A stretch of 22,712 bases of DNA, from positions 1 to 22,712 of the forward strand of contig CAJTXX010000038.1 of NCBI GenBank assembly GCA_910584145.1, read 5' to 3'. The notes below the pieces were generated by a model that saw nothing but the letters and a program-made list of their open reading frames with translations, searched no databases and was not told the DNA's origin. This document shows, in pieces, positions 6,181 to 12,975 of this stretch; within the stretch, counting starts at the first letter, position 1, and each line of letters opens with the position of its first letter. A program made the translations under genes and the position numbers. The stretch comes from an uncultured Eggerthellaceae bacterium (GTDB lineage Bacteria > Actinomycetota > Coriobacteriia > Coriobacteriales > Eggerthellaceae).

Positions 6181-6221
6181 AGAAGTTCCCTTCTGCTGTA
6201 TCAAAATACAACAGAAGGGAA
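6181..6221 (-). terminator. Terminator hairpin after the 28-codon peptide ORF
   Basis: TTCCCTTCTG at 6186-6195 pairs perfectly with CAGAAGGGAA at 6212-6221. A further 5 bp (TGTAT/ATACA) pair after one mismatch, with a CAAA loop. On the minus strand the stem is followed by CTTCTTTT, a fair U-tract. It begins 16 nt after the peptide stop codon, the natural place for an operon terminator, and lies only 17 nt before the DUF2975 start. Confidence 0.7.
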
Positions 6222-6237
6222 TCACAGATTACATCTT

Positions 6238-6324
6238 CTATGCACCAATTCTAATGCAAAAAGTGCCATTCAGCCCTATCACAGTACAGCCATTCAGCGT
6301 TTCTGAACCTCCGAAAAATAGCAT
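6238..6324 (-). CDS. Candidate RiPP precursor peptide (28 aa) next to a radical SAM maturase
   Basis: A 28-residue ORF, 21 nt downstream of the radical SAM gene and preceded by GGGAGGTG five bases before the ATG, one of the strongest ribosome sites in the window. It starts MLFFGG and has cysteines at 13 and 23. It contains an imperfect repeat: LNGCTVIG (10-17) and LNGTFCIRIG (18-27), encoded by a perfect 10-bp direct repeat, GCTGAATGGC, 24 bp apart. A terminator follows. Size, position, strong translation and repeat structure fit a precursor whose core is modified by the adjacent enzyme, perhaps at Cys, Asn or Thr/Phe. There is almost no leader, which is unusual. The product class is not recognised and the link to the maturase is inferred from context. 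Confidence 0.68.
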   Translation of the reverse strand: MLFFGGSETLNGCTVIGLNGTFCIRIGA

Positions 6325-6345
6325 CTTACACCTCCCTTCTTCAAT

Positions 6346-7563
6346 TCAAGCAGCCATTCTCCGAAACATTTTCTGGTAGAAAGATTTCATGAGCATGCAA
6401 TACGGATCCTTCCCAGCAAGCGAACCTGTCGCATATACCGCTCGCGCTCGACATCCGCCACCGCACAGATAGCGAACCTCGCAACCGGAACAGCCATCTA
6501 TCTCGTCGACCGCCACCGGCGCAAAGCTGCTCTGCTCAAGAGCTGCGCTAATATCGTCCTCAAGCGCATTGCCGATCCCATACTCCTCTCGATGCAACAT
6601 ATGGCATGGATATATATCCCCGTTCGCCGCGATGCTGACGCTTTTATTCCCAACACCGCACACTGAGCATGCCGAAATGTTTAGCCCGACTGGGTTCTTC
6701 TCGTCGAGATTGAATCCAGAAATGCTGCCCTCCAGCATCCCATCCGCCAAGCAAGAAAGAGACTCATCCGAAAGGAGCAATCCGCATACCTCGTCCTGTT
6801 CCGGTGCAGACAGCAAACTGTAATTCATCGTCGCACCCAAGTTCTGCGCGAGCAGCGCATGCGCTTGGATATCCATGATGTTCCCAGCATGGATCGTTGG
6901 GACGATGTGTGCGTGTATCCCTGCTTGCTGGATCCGGCGAACCGTATCGACCAGCGTATCGAAGCGCTGCTCACCGCGGATAAGCGCATCACTATCGGGC
7001 GACACCCCATCGAACGAGACACAGACCCGGTCAACATAAGCGTGAAGCTCACCCAAAACAACATCCTCAACACTGGTGCCATTGGTGAGAACATCTACAT
7101 GCTCTATCCCACATGTTTCCTTTGCATACCGGACAAGCTCTGGAAGATCATCGCGAAGAAACGGCTCTCCACCAGACACGACAAGGCGTATCACCCCTGC
7201 CTTAGAGAGATTATCCAAAATGCGGCATGCCTCATCTAAAGAGACATCGCAAGCGATAGAAGCGCTATTAGCGGCCGAATAACATCCCGCGCAATGCAGG
7301 TTGCATTTCGAAGTAACGTGGAAATATGCCGTCCTCTCAAGAGGCCGGCATTCAGAGCCTCTCGAAAAACCACCTATCTTCAGATGCTGAAGGAGATTCT
7401 CGTCAACGGCTGCTATTTTCTCATCTGAAATATCTCCGTGGAGCATTTCGCGACAAATACGCGCTCCCTCCGGCGTCAGGCCGATCACATAGCCAGTCGA
7501 CAAACTGACGACCATAGTAAAACGATCGACATCGAATAGAACCACATCATCTCCCAGTTGCAT
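6346..7563 (-). CDS. Radical SAM/SPASM peptide maturase with PqqD-like N-terminus
   Basis: A 405-residue enzyme. Residues 1-65 (VVLFDVDRFTMVVSLSTGYV, then LTPEGARICREML) look like a PqqD-type peptide-recognition domain. The radical SAM core follows with CNLHCAGC (C87, C91, C94), VVSGGEPFLRDDL (128-140) and LTNGT (159-163). The C-terminal SPASM region has C299-x2-C302, C320 in IYPCHML, C358-x2-C361-x5-C367-x3-C371 and C389, as expected for two auxiliary iron-sulfur clusters. Such enzymes make thioether, C-C or C-O crosslinks in ribosomal peptides. The start at 7563 follows AAAGGA. The adjacent 28-codon ORF is the obvious substrate candidate. The upstream promoter is an extended -10 at 7663-7668 overlapped by an inverted repeat. 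Confidence 0.9.
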   Translation of the reverse strand: MQLGDDVVLFDVDRFTMVVSLSTGYVIGLTPEGARICREMLHGDISDEKIAAVDENLLQHLKIGGFSRGSECRPLERTAYFHVTSKCNLHCAGCYSAANSASIACDVSLDEACRILDNLSKAGVIRLVVSGGEPFLRDDLPELVRYAKETCGIEHVDVLTNGTSVEDVVLGELHAYVDRVCVSFDGVSPDSDALIRGEQRFDTLVDTVRRIQQAGIHAHIVPTIHAGNIMDIQAHALLAQNLGATMNYSLLSAPEQDEVCGLLLSDESLSCLADGMLEGSISGFNLDEKNPVGLNISACSVCGVGNKSVSIAANGDIYPCHMLHREEYGIGNALEDDISAALEQSSFAPVAVDEIDGCSGCEVRYLCGGGCRARAVYATGSLAGKDPYCMLMKSFYQKMFRRMAA

Positions 7564-7654
7564 CCAGAATCCTTTCGGTTCACATATCTTATAAATATTA
7601 TCTGTCGAAAAATGTTCAATTCATATCATATAAGTCATATTTTGTTTATTATCT

Positions 7655-7693
7655 ATTGATATATTATAGCAATCCAATATTTATTATTGGATT
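7655..7693. promoter_or_regulatory. Divergent control region with inverted repeat over the maturase promoter
   Basis: On the minus strand TGC-TATAAT (-10 at 7663-7668) is a perfect extended -10 for the radical SAM gene, giving a leader of about 90 nt. A perfect 9-bp inverted repeat, AATCCAATA/TATTGGATT (7671-7679 and 7685-7693, 5-nt gap), covers the -17 to -40 region. A plus-strand TTGATA at 7656-7661 with TTTATT 18 bp downstream could drive the secreted-protein gene, so one regulator could govern both directions. The plus-strand repeat is followed by TTTTT, so a weak terminator is an alternative reading. Confidence 0.5.
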
Positions 7694-7750
7694 TTTATCG
7701 TATCAGGCGTCGCGATTACTGAAGCTACGAGCAAATCGCATCTAAAAAGA

Positions 7751-7804
7751 ATGGAGGGAGATTATGACTTAGCGAAACCAAAGAAAGTGAACCTGCTTTT
7801 CTAG
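7751..7804 (+). other. Leader ORFs: a 17-codon frame and a nested 2-codon frame with strong ribosome site
   Basis: Between the divergent promoters and the secreted-protein gene, an ATG at 7751 opens a 17-residue frame (MEGDYDLAKPKKVNLLF) with no good ribosome site of its own. Inside it, GGAGGGAG at 7753-7760 is ideally placed for an ATG at 7764 whose frame ends after two codons (Met-Thr-stop). Either could be a leader or precursor peptide or a regulatory upstream ORF, or the strong site may be a leftover of a lost gene. Confidence 0.3.
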
Positions 7805-7844
7805 CAACTTGTTTCGTTGATGATCATACGAGAAAGGGAGCATA

Positions 7845-8273
7845 ATGATTGCTTCGGCAATATCCAGAAAAAAGTTTGCTATGGCAATTGGGGCTGGTCT
7901 TCTTGCAGCCGCGATGCTTGCACCAGCAGCTATCAGTCCCGCATACGCGGGTAATAACCACGGCGATTCGGATTACGGCTCCTACATCAATTACAATAGC
8001 GTGAGTTATACCGATGCACGTGGGAAATGGGATGACTCGTCTTCTTGGGATGCATGCGAAAGTGGCCCAAATCACAAGGTCGAAGTCTTTGCATCCAACA
8101 CCAATTGGAGCCCGACCTATGTCGGAAGTAAGCAGTACTATTTCGGACGCGGCGCAAGCGGCCACCTCTCGAATTGGGTTTACGAGAGAGGCTATCCAAA
8201 AGCCCTCCTATGGTTCAGTGAGCCGAATTACAGCGGCACGATAAAAGGTGTATGGAGTCCCGATAGCGTCTAA
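7845..8273 (+). CDS. Sec-secreted small protein of unknown family (bacteriocin-like context)
   Basis: A 142-residue protein with a clear signal peptide: basic SRKK at 8-10, hydrophobic core FAMAIGAGLLAAAMLAPAA, and a signal peptidase I site after AYA at 35. The mature part (~107 residues) is rich in Trp, Tyr, Ser, Asn and Gly, has one cysteine (in WDACESG), and contains NYNSVSYTDARGKWDDSSSW, GHLSNWVYERGYPKALLWF and SEPNYSGTIKGVW. I recognise no family; it lacks the lactococcin-972 signature, though size, secretion and ABC neighbours resemble such loci. The start at 7845 follows GGGAG. It is separated from the ABC genes by a perfect 15-bp hairpin, which may give it higher expression than the rest. 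A toxin, bacteriocin or inhibitor role is inference. Confidence 0.8.
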   Translation: MIASAISRKKFAMAIGAGLLAAAMLAPAAISPAYAGNNHGDSDYGSYINYNSVSYTDARGKWDDSSSWDACESGPNHKVEVFASNTNWSPTYVGSKQYYFGRGASGHLSNWVYERGYPKALLWFSEPNYSGTIKGVWSPDSV

Positions 8274-8284
8274 CCAACAAGCGC

Positions 8285-8322
8285 CTAGAACCAAGGTTGG
8301 TGCATTTCAACCTTGGTTCTAG
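8285..8322 (+). terminator. Perfect 15-bp hairpin between secreted-protein gene and ABC operon
   Basis: CTAGAACCAAGGTTG (8285-8299) and CAACCTTGGTTCTAG (8308-8322) are perfect inverted repeats with an 8-nt loop. No T-tract follows in either direction, so it may be a partial terminator, an RNA stabiliser protecting the upstream message, or a processing site, rather than a strong intrinsic terminator. It starts 11 nt after the stop codon and ends 32 nt before the ATPase start. Confidence 0.6.
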
Positions 8323-8354
8323 ATATCACACCTAATCAATTAAAGGAACACCTT

Positions 8355-9011
8355 ATGTATCTCGAAATTGCGAAATACTGCAAAACTATCAAAGGCATTC
8401 CAATTCTCGATAATATAACATGCGGTTTTGAGCGAGGACGCATCTATGGACTTCAAGGTCAGAACGGCTCTGGAAAGACGATGCTACTCCGTGGCATATC
8501 AGGATTGATCTTTCCTTCATCTGGGTCAATAACTATTGAAAATAAACGACTCGGTAAGGATATTTCTTTTCCTAAGAGCCTCGGTTTACTTATCGAGCAT
8601 CCTTCTTTCATTGGAAAATATTCTGGATTAAAAAATCTCCAGTTAATCGCAAGCCTCAAAGGCATTGCCACAGAATCCGATATTCGCTCATCACTCATCA
8701 AAATCGGACTTAACCCGGAAGATAAACGCCCTTACCGTAAATACTCGCTTGGAATGAAGCAACGCCTGGGCATTGCCTGCGCCATCATGGAAACGCCCGA
8801 TATCATCCTGCTCGACGAGCCCACAAACGCGCTCGATCCTACGGGAATCGAACTTGCAGAAACCATCTTGATCGAAGCGAAACGAAATGGTGCGCTCATC
8901 ATCATTGCCTGCCATGACCGCAACGAATTGCAGCGGTTCTCTGACGAGATCATCACATTGGCGGAGGGACGCATAATGGGAAGAGAGCTGGTCGAACATG
9001 AAACGGCCTAA
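8355..9011 (+). CDS. ABC transporter ATP-binding protein
   Basis: A 218-residue nucleotide-binding subunit: Walker A GLQGQNGSGKT (32-42), signature SLGMKQRLG (131-139), Walker B IILLDEP (150-156), D-loop NALD (158-161) and H-loop histidine H187 in ACHDRN. The YSLGMKQRLGIA form is typical of the BcrA/LanF-type exporters that handle peptide antibiotics and give self-immunity, which fits the neighbouring secreted protein. A longer frame begins at 8313 inside the hairpin; the start at 8355 is preferred because AAAGGA lies seven bases upstream. Its last codons overlap the next gene by 14 bases, indicating translational coupling. It likely drives the three downstream permeases. Confidence 0.94.
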   Translation: MYLEIAKYCKTIKGIPILDNITCGFERGRIYGLQGQNGSGKTMLLRGISGLIFPSSGSITIENKRLGKDISFPKSLGLLIEHPSFIGKYSGLKNLQLIASLKGIATESDIRSSLIKIGLNPEDKRPYRKYSLGMKQRLGIACAIMETPDIILLDEPTNALDPTGIELAETILIEAKRNGALIIIACHDRNELQRFSDEIITLAEGRIMGRELVEHETA

Positions 9012-9660
9012 ACATAATAGAATAATTAGAATAACCCGCTTGATTGCCTGCTGTGCCATAACAATCTTGATTATCTTCTTCGTTGCTCATCGCATCTCAG
9101 TAGTTAACGCGATAACACTCCTAGAGCAAACAAGATTCTATTCGCCGGGAGAAGCCGTTCCTTATCCTGCAGCAGCTTCACAAACAGAAGAAGGCGGCAA
9201 AGCTGCGACCCTGACGGTTCTGAATAGCGCACTTTTAGATTATTCAGATCTGGCTCAGGTCCTTCCGTATTATGAAGACCCGTTTATTGAAGCGGGAAGC
9301 GCAACGGACGCAAAATTTCTCATCATCGATCTTCTCCTCTCTAACAATACATCCGAGATAGTTCCCTCTCCGTTACCATTTTTGTCTGTCAGCGAAAAAG
9401 CTTGGGGGAATGGCCCAGACCTCAGACTCCTACAGAGGATCAATCCCGACCTTGAATCTCTTCAATTAGCTCCCGGAGAAGAGGTTGACGTACTCGTACC
9501 CTTTGAAGCCATCGATACTCAATTCGGCTTCAATACATCAGCCTGGAATTCATTTGGTGAACGAGGCATGCAGCTCGTTTTATCGGGTTTCCCTGAAAAA
9601 ACAGTGATCGCCCTCGGTAGCCTTCAAGACTTTGATGAATCTAGCCTAGTTATCCAATAA
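8998..9660 (+). CDS. Membrane-anchored extracellular protein of the ABC operon (220 aa)
   Basis: A basic N-terminus (MKRPKHNRIIRITR) and one hydrophobic helix at about 15-33 anchor a ~185-residue outer domain. The domain has beta-strand-like segments AKFLIIDLLLSNNTSEIVPS and LAPGEEVDVLVPFEA, a layout recalling small immunoglobulin-like (DUF4352-type) domains, but no family is certain. The downstream lipoprotein at 11303 has an equivalent pattern (an LVVAHIQYNNNS strand, later a YYVGIFIP strand), so the two may be distant relatives capturing substrate or shielding the transporter. The ATG lies inside the ATPase gene (14-base overlap); the stop is followed 10 nt later by the permease. No catalytic motif is seen. 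Confidence 0.72.
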   Translation: MKRPKHNRIIRITRLIACCAITILIIFFVAHRISVVNAITLLEQTRFYSPGEAVPYPAAASQTEEGGKAATLTVLNSALLDYSDLAQVLPYYEDPFIEAGSATDAKFLIIDLLLSNNTSEIVPSPLPFLSVSEKAWGNGPDLRLLQRINPDLESLQLAPGEEVDVLVPFEAIDTQFGFNTSAWNSFGERGMQLVLSGFPEKTVIALGSLQDFDESSLVIQ

Positions 9661-9670
9661 GGATCACAAA

Positions 9671-10513
9671 ATGAAATCAGCGATACGTTTAGAATTGATT
9701 CGAGCCTTTAAAAACAAGTTATTCCTGTTTGCTTTAGCGGTAGGGCTCATCCTGGCTATAGCGAATGTGATTCTCATAGCTCTCCCCGCCTCGTTTTCGG
9801 AAGCAATGTGGGATGTCTCCCCCAGTTTCAAGACTCAGCAGCCACCCTCTTTCTTCTCACATTGGATCGGTTTGACACCGTTCACGATCACCACCTCAAT
9901 TTTCTACTACATCCTTCCTCTTCTTGCTTGCATACCTTACGGTGCCAGCCTCTGTTCGGATATCACCTCTCGTTTTTCGAGCCAATTAGTCACCCGAGTT
10001 GGCCGATTGCGATACTTTACAGCAAAAGCGCTTTCCGCTTTTCTTGTCGCCGGCACAACGCTTGTCGTGCCTCTTTTTGTCAATATCGTTTTCGTTGCGT
10101 GCTTGTTACCTCAGATCATGCCCGGCCCCTCTACTCATCTGTATGCCGTTATGGCAAATTCTATGCTCGCTGACTTTTTTTATGAGCGCCCGTGGGCCTA
10201 TATTTGGGTGTTCCTTGCTTTAACATTCTTCGGGGCAGGATTGTTCGGCCTACTCTCCACCACACTTTCTTTTTTTATTCATAATCCATTCATCGTAACG
10301 TTGGCACCCTTCCTGTTTTGTTTAGCATTGCAGTTTGCAACACAAGGAACGATTCTGGAAGGCTTCACTCCCCTAAATTCACTTCAACCTTCGCAGCCTT
10401 ATCCAGCAGTTTTTTGGATCGTCATTTCATTGATGGTCCTGACATTTGTGCTTCTCGCCGTCGTCATTGCTCGCAAAGGAGCGTGTTACGAGGAGCTCGT
10501 CGAACATGATTAG
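9671..10513 (+). CDS. ABC-2 type permease
   Basis: A 280-residue integral membrane protein with about six helices: an N-terminal amphipathic start (MKSAIRLELIRAFKNKLFLF), a first helix at about 18-38, a large loop near 40-72, and further helices near 80-95, 115-145, 175-200, 205-220 and 250-272. This is the classic ABC-2 permease layout, also found in LanE/LanG-like immunity subunits. It is preceded by AAGGATC and lies 10 nt after the anchored protein gene. Its end overlaps the next permease gene by 8 bases. The sequence is AT-richer than the flanking chromosome. The transported substrate is unknown; context suggests the secreted protein or the maturase product. Confidence 0.83.
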   Translation: MKSAIRLELIRAFKNKLFLFALAVGLILAIANVILIALPASFSEAMWDVSPSFKTQQPPSFFSHWIGLTPFTITTSIFYYILPLLACIPYGASLCSDITSRFSSQLVTRVGRLRYFTAKALSAFLVAGTTLVVPLFVNIVFVACLLPQIMPGPSTHLYAVMANSMLADFFYERPWAYIWVFLALTFFGAGLFGLLSTTLSFFIHNPFIVTLAPFLFCLALQFATQGTILEGFTPLNSLQPSQPYPAVFWIVISLMVLTFVLLAVVIARKGACYEELVEHD

Positions 10514-11306
10514 ATCTGTACGATATGAACTACAACGTATTATGGGAACGAATCGCGTTGCCCTTATTGCCGTTGCGTTGTTCTTCCTTTTTGCGCAATG
10601 CATCGCCATATCGAATCTCTCGTCTACTTTCTCCTGCGAATTGAATGGATCATTTACTGCAGGGGATATCATCGCTGCCATCAACAAAGGCACTCATCCA
10701 ATCGACCCCTCTTTCCACCGGTTTTTCATATTGGATGCTGTATGGGCCGCTCCCTATTTTCTTCTCGGATATCTCGCATGCTCGGCATTTACGAAAGAGG
10801 CTAATCGCCAGGCCGCACAAATCGTTCCTCGCAGTGCATCACGCATACAGTGGATGGCTTCGAAGCTCATAAGCCTTTCTCTTATCGCCATTGCATGCGT
10901 CCTTCTAGAATTCTCGCTGGCGATACTGTTGGCGATTCTTTTCAATGGAAGTCCGTCGTTTATGCCATCTGAACAAGATGGTGCTGTTACTCTACCGCCC
11001 CAGTTTGAATTGTCCCTCCCTATCGTGAACTATCTTCTCATTGCAAGTTCATTCCTTGCATGTACATTACTATTCGCAGTAATCGCAGTTTGGAATCCTG
11101 TCGGATCGTATCTGCTTCTTATTGCTTTCGTTATCGCATCGGCCTATTTTGATTTTGCCCCTCTTTTTCTCAGTGCTTCTATGACTATTCGAAACTTCAC
11201 CAGATCCGGCCCTTCTTTTACAGAACTATTTCTTGCTTGCATTATTTCGCTTCTTATTTCTGTTGTCACCGGATGCATCGCATCCCGCAGAATGGATTAC
11301 AAATGA
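10506..11306 (+). CDS. Second ABC-2 type permease
   Basis: A 266-residue membrane protein beginning MIRSVRYELQRIMGTNRVAL, with hydrophobic helices near 17-36, 80-97, 120-150, 175-200, 205-225 and 240-260. The loop after the first helix is probably extracellular, and FTKEANRQAAQIVPRSASRI is a cytoplasmic loop of the kind that contacts the ATPase. The start at 10506 overlaps the previous stop (ATGATTAG); a frame from 10446 would run far into the upstream gene and is rejected. Its stop overlaps the following ATG by four bases (ATGA), so translation is coupled on both sides. Confidence 0.8.
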   Translation: MIRSVRYELQRIMGTNRVALIAVALFFLFAQCIAISNLSSTFSCELNGSFTAGDIIAAINKGTHPIDPSFHRFFILDAVWAAPYFLLGYLACSAFTKEANRQAAQIVPRSASRIQWMASKLISLSLIAIACVLLEFSLAILLAILFNGSPSFMPSEQDGAVTLPPQFELSLPIVNYLLIASSFLACTLLFAVIAVWNPVGSYLLLIAFVIASAYFDFAPLFLSASMTIRNFTRSGPSFTELFLACIISLLISVVTGCIASRRMDYK

Positions 11307-12058
11307 CAAAGACGCACGGTTTTACGGCCACCAGCATCACTCTTGCTAAAGACACGGCACGTGGCTCCTTATTAACTCTGTTAGTAATATGTAGCCTTAT
11401 AGCGGCTTGCATACCGCTCTGCGCATGCGCGCCAATAGCAAACCCTGCTATTGATCAGCGAGAGTATTACACCCAAAGAACGCCTGGAGAAACGATGGAT
11501 GTCGAAGCCTTCTCGACAATCGACCTTCAGAACGAACCAATACTTCAGGCTGAACTTCTAAGCTACGATGTATATTCTTGCCTTCCGGACGGGTACGAAA
11601 AGAGCGACATCTACCTCTACGGCCCTGATCAAGAGCGATACAATAAAGAATACGGGCTGTACACCATCGATGATGCAGGCAACTTAAGTGAGGGATGGAG
11701 CTTAGTTGTCGCGCATATCCAATACAATAACAACAGCGATGTTGATTGCCGAGCCAGCTTGAGCAATGTCTTCGTCGCAGCTTTCGAAAATGGACAGGTC
11801 ATCGAAAATGCGCCCGAGCTGGATTCATGGATCCTCAACGGCATAGAGACAAAAGAAGATTACTACCTTCCTACCATAAAGAAACAGAGCACGTCAGATT
11901 ACTATGTTGGCATATTCATTCCAACTGAATGCCTATCTGCAGACATGATCCTCGTGATGGAACGTAAAAAGAACAGTGCGGATGAGTTCACCTATTTGGC
12001 ATATTATCTCGGGGACCTCCAGTCACAGAAATCCGATGATCATAATCAAAATGTTTAA
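11303..12058 (+). CDS. Putative lipoprotein of the ABC operon (251 aa)
   Basis: The N-terminus has a basic part, then a hydrophobic core (SLLTLLVICSLIAACIPLCA) with a plausible lipobox IAAC giving a lipidated cysteine at 36; a second candidate is C42. The rest is an extracellular domain with strands around WSLVVAHIQYNNNSDVDCRA and an acidic, aromatic C-terminus. The pattern resembles the anchored protein at 8998, suggesting a second substrate-binding or protective subunit, as in lantibiotic immunity lipoproteins, but no family is identified. The start at 11303 (ATGA overlap with the upstream stop) is preferred to 11237, which lies deep within the permease gene. Confidence 0.72.
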   Translation: MTKTHGFTATSITLAKDTARGSLLTLLVICSLIAACIPLCACAPIANPAIDQREYYTQRTPGETMDVEAFSTIDLQNEPILQAELLSYDVYSCLPDGYEKSDIYLYGPDQERYNKEYGLYTIDDAGNLSEGWSLVVAHIQYNNNSDVDCRASLSNVFVAAFENGQVIENAPELDSWILNGIETKEDYYLPTIKKQSTSDYYVGIFIPTECLSADMILVMERKKNSADEFTYLAYYLGDLQSQKSDDHNQNV

Positions 12059-12073
12059 CAGATGGGAATAACG

Positions 12074-12919
12074 ATGCTTGCAACAAAACGTCCCTCTACG
12101 AATCGGGCAGCGTATCTTTTCATGCCCTTTCTAGACGGCTATTCAAAGGCATTGTTTGCTTTTCTCCCTCTTATCTCGTATGCATATTTCCGTGAGCTGG
12201 TTAAAAACTGGCCTAATCTCACGACATTCGATTTATTCGTCTTTGCATATAACCCCTCTATAGGGTTACCTCTCATATGGTTTATCTGCCCTATCGTCAC
12301 CATGATTATTCTTGCACGGATCTGGGGAGAACGCGCAAGCTATAACATTATCTGCAGAATGGGAACACGAACCCGTATTTGGTCGACTCATTTTATCGAT
12401 ATACTCATAATTGCTTTCTTCTGCTCTGTGATTGTGCATATATCTCTGTTCTTCATCGGCTTGGTTTTTATCGATATCCCTTTCGTTACCAGCGATCAAA
12501 CAAGCATTTTTGCGAGATTTACTGGTGGTCAGACGCTAGAGAGTTTTTCCCCTTTTTCAACATTCGCCATCATGCTTCTCTACTCTTTCTTTGTCCTTGT
12601 ATTTGTTAATTCATGCTTCATGCTGCTCTATTTCATATCGTCTGCCCTTCCGGCATTTATTCTTATCTCTCTTCTCAATTTTCCGTCTGTACATAAAACA
12701 CATGCTATCGTTCACGATATCGTCAGCGGTTACGGCGGCGATTTGCTTGCTGTTAATCCGCTTTCGTATCTTTATGAGACAGCAAGTGTGTTTTATCCGA
12801 GCTGGCTACCAGGGCAGACGCATATGATTTGGTTTCTCGTGCTCATGATAGGCATCTCCCTTTTCCTTGGCTGGTTAGCAGTCCAAAGAAAACAATATCT
12901 CAAAGTACAATCGTCGTAA
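12074..12919 (+). CDS. Third membrane permease of the ABC operon
   Basis: An integral membrane protein of 281 residues (285 if started at 12062) with about six helices (near 24-40, 60-85, 108-135, 160-190, 193-215 and 252-275, counted from the start used here) and a cytoplasmic loop ILARIWGERASYNIICRMGT that resembles the coupling region of ABC-2 type permeases. It has little obvious similarity to the two preceding permeases. The start at 12074 has GGGA six to seven bases upstream and is slightly favoured over the ATG at 12062, which lacks a ribosome site. It is the last gene of the plus-strand operon and converges with the U32 gene 56 nt away, without an obvious terminator. Confidence 0.75.
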   Translation: MLATKRPSTNRAAYLFMPFLDGYSKALFAFLPLISYAYFRELVKNWPNLTTFDLFVFAYNPSIGLPLIWFICPIVTMIILARIWGERASYNIICRMGTRTRIWSTHFIDILIIAFFCSVIVHISLFFIGLVFIDIPFVTSDQTSIFARFTGGQTLESFSPFSTFAIMLLYSFFVLVFVNSCFMLLYFISSALPAFILISLLNFPSVHKTHAIVHDIVSGYGGDLLAVNPLSYLYETASVFYPSWLPGQTHMIWFLVLMIGISLFLGWLAVQRKQYLKVQSS

Positions 12920-12975
12920 TACTTAACAGCAAGGGGTAGTACAGAGGTCGCTCTTCAGTTCATTAAAACCCTGAA

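Noticed and set aside
7845..8273. Lactococcin 972 family bacteriocin
   Set aside because: Size, signal peptide and ABC context fit, but the mature sequence lacks the family's conserved Trp/Tyr/His pattern, so the family name is withheld.
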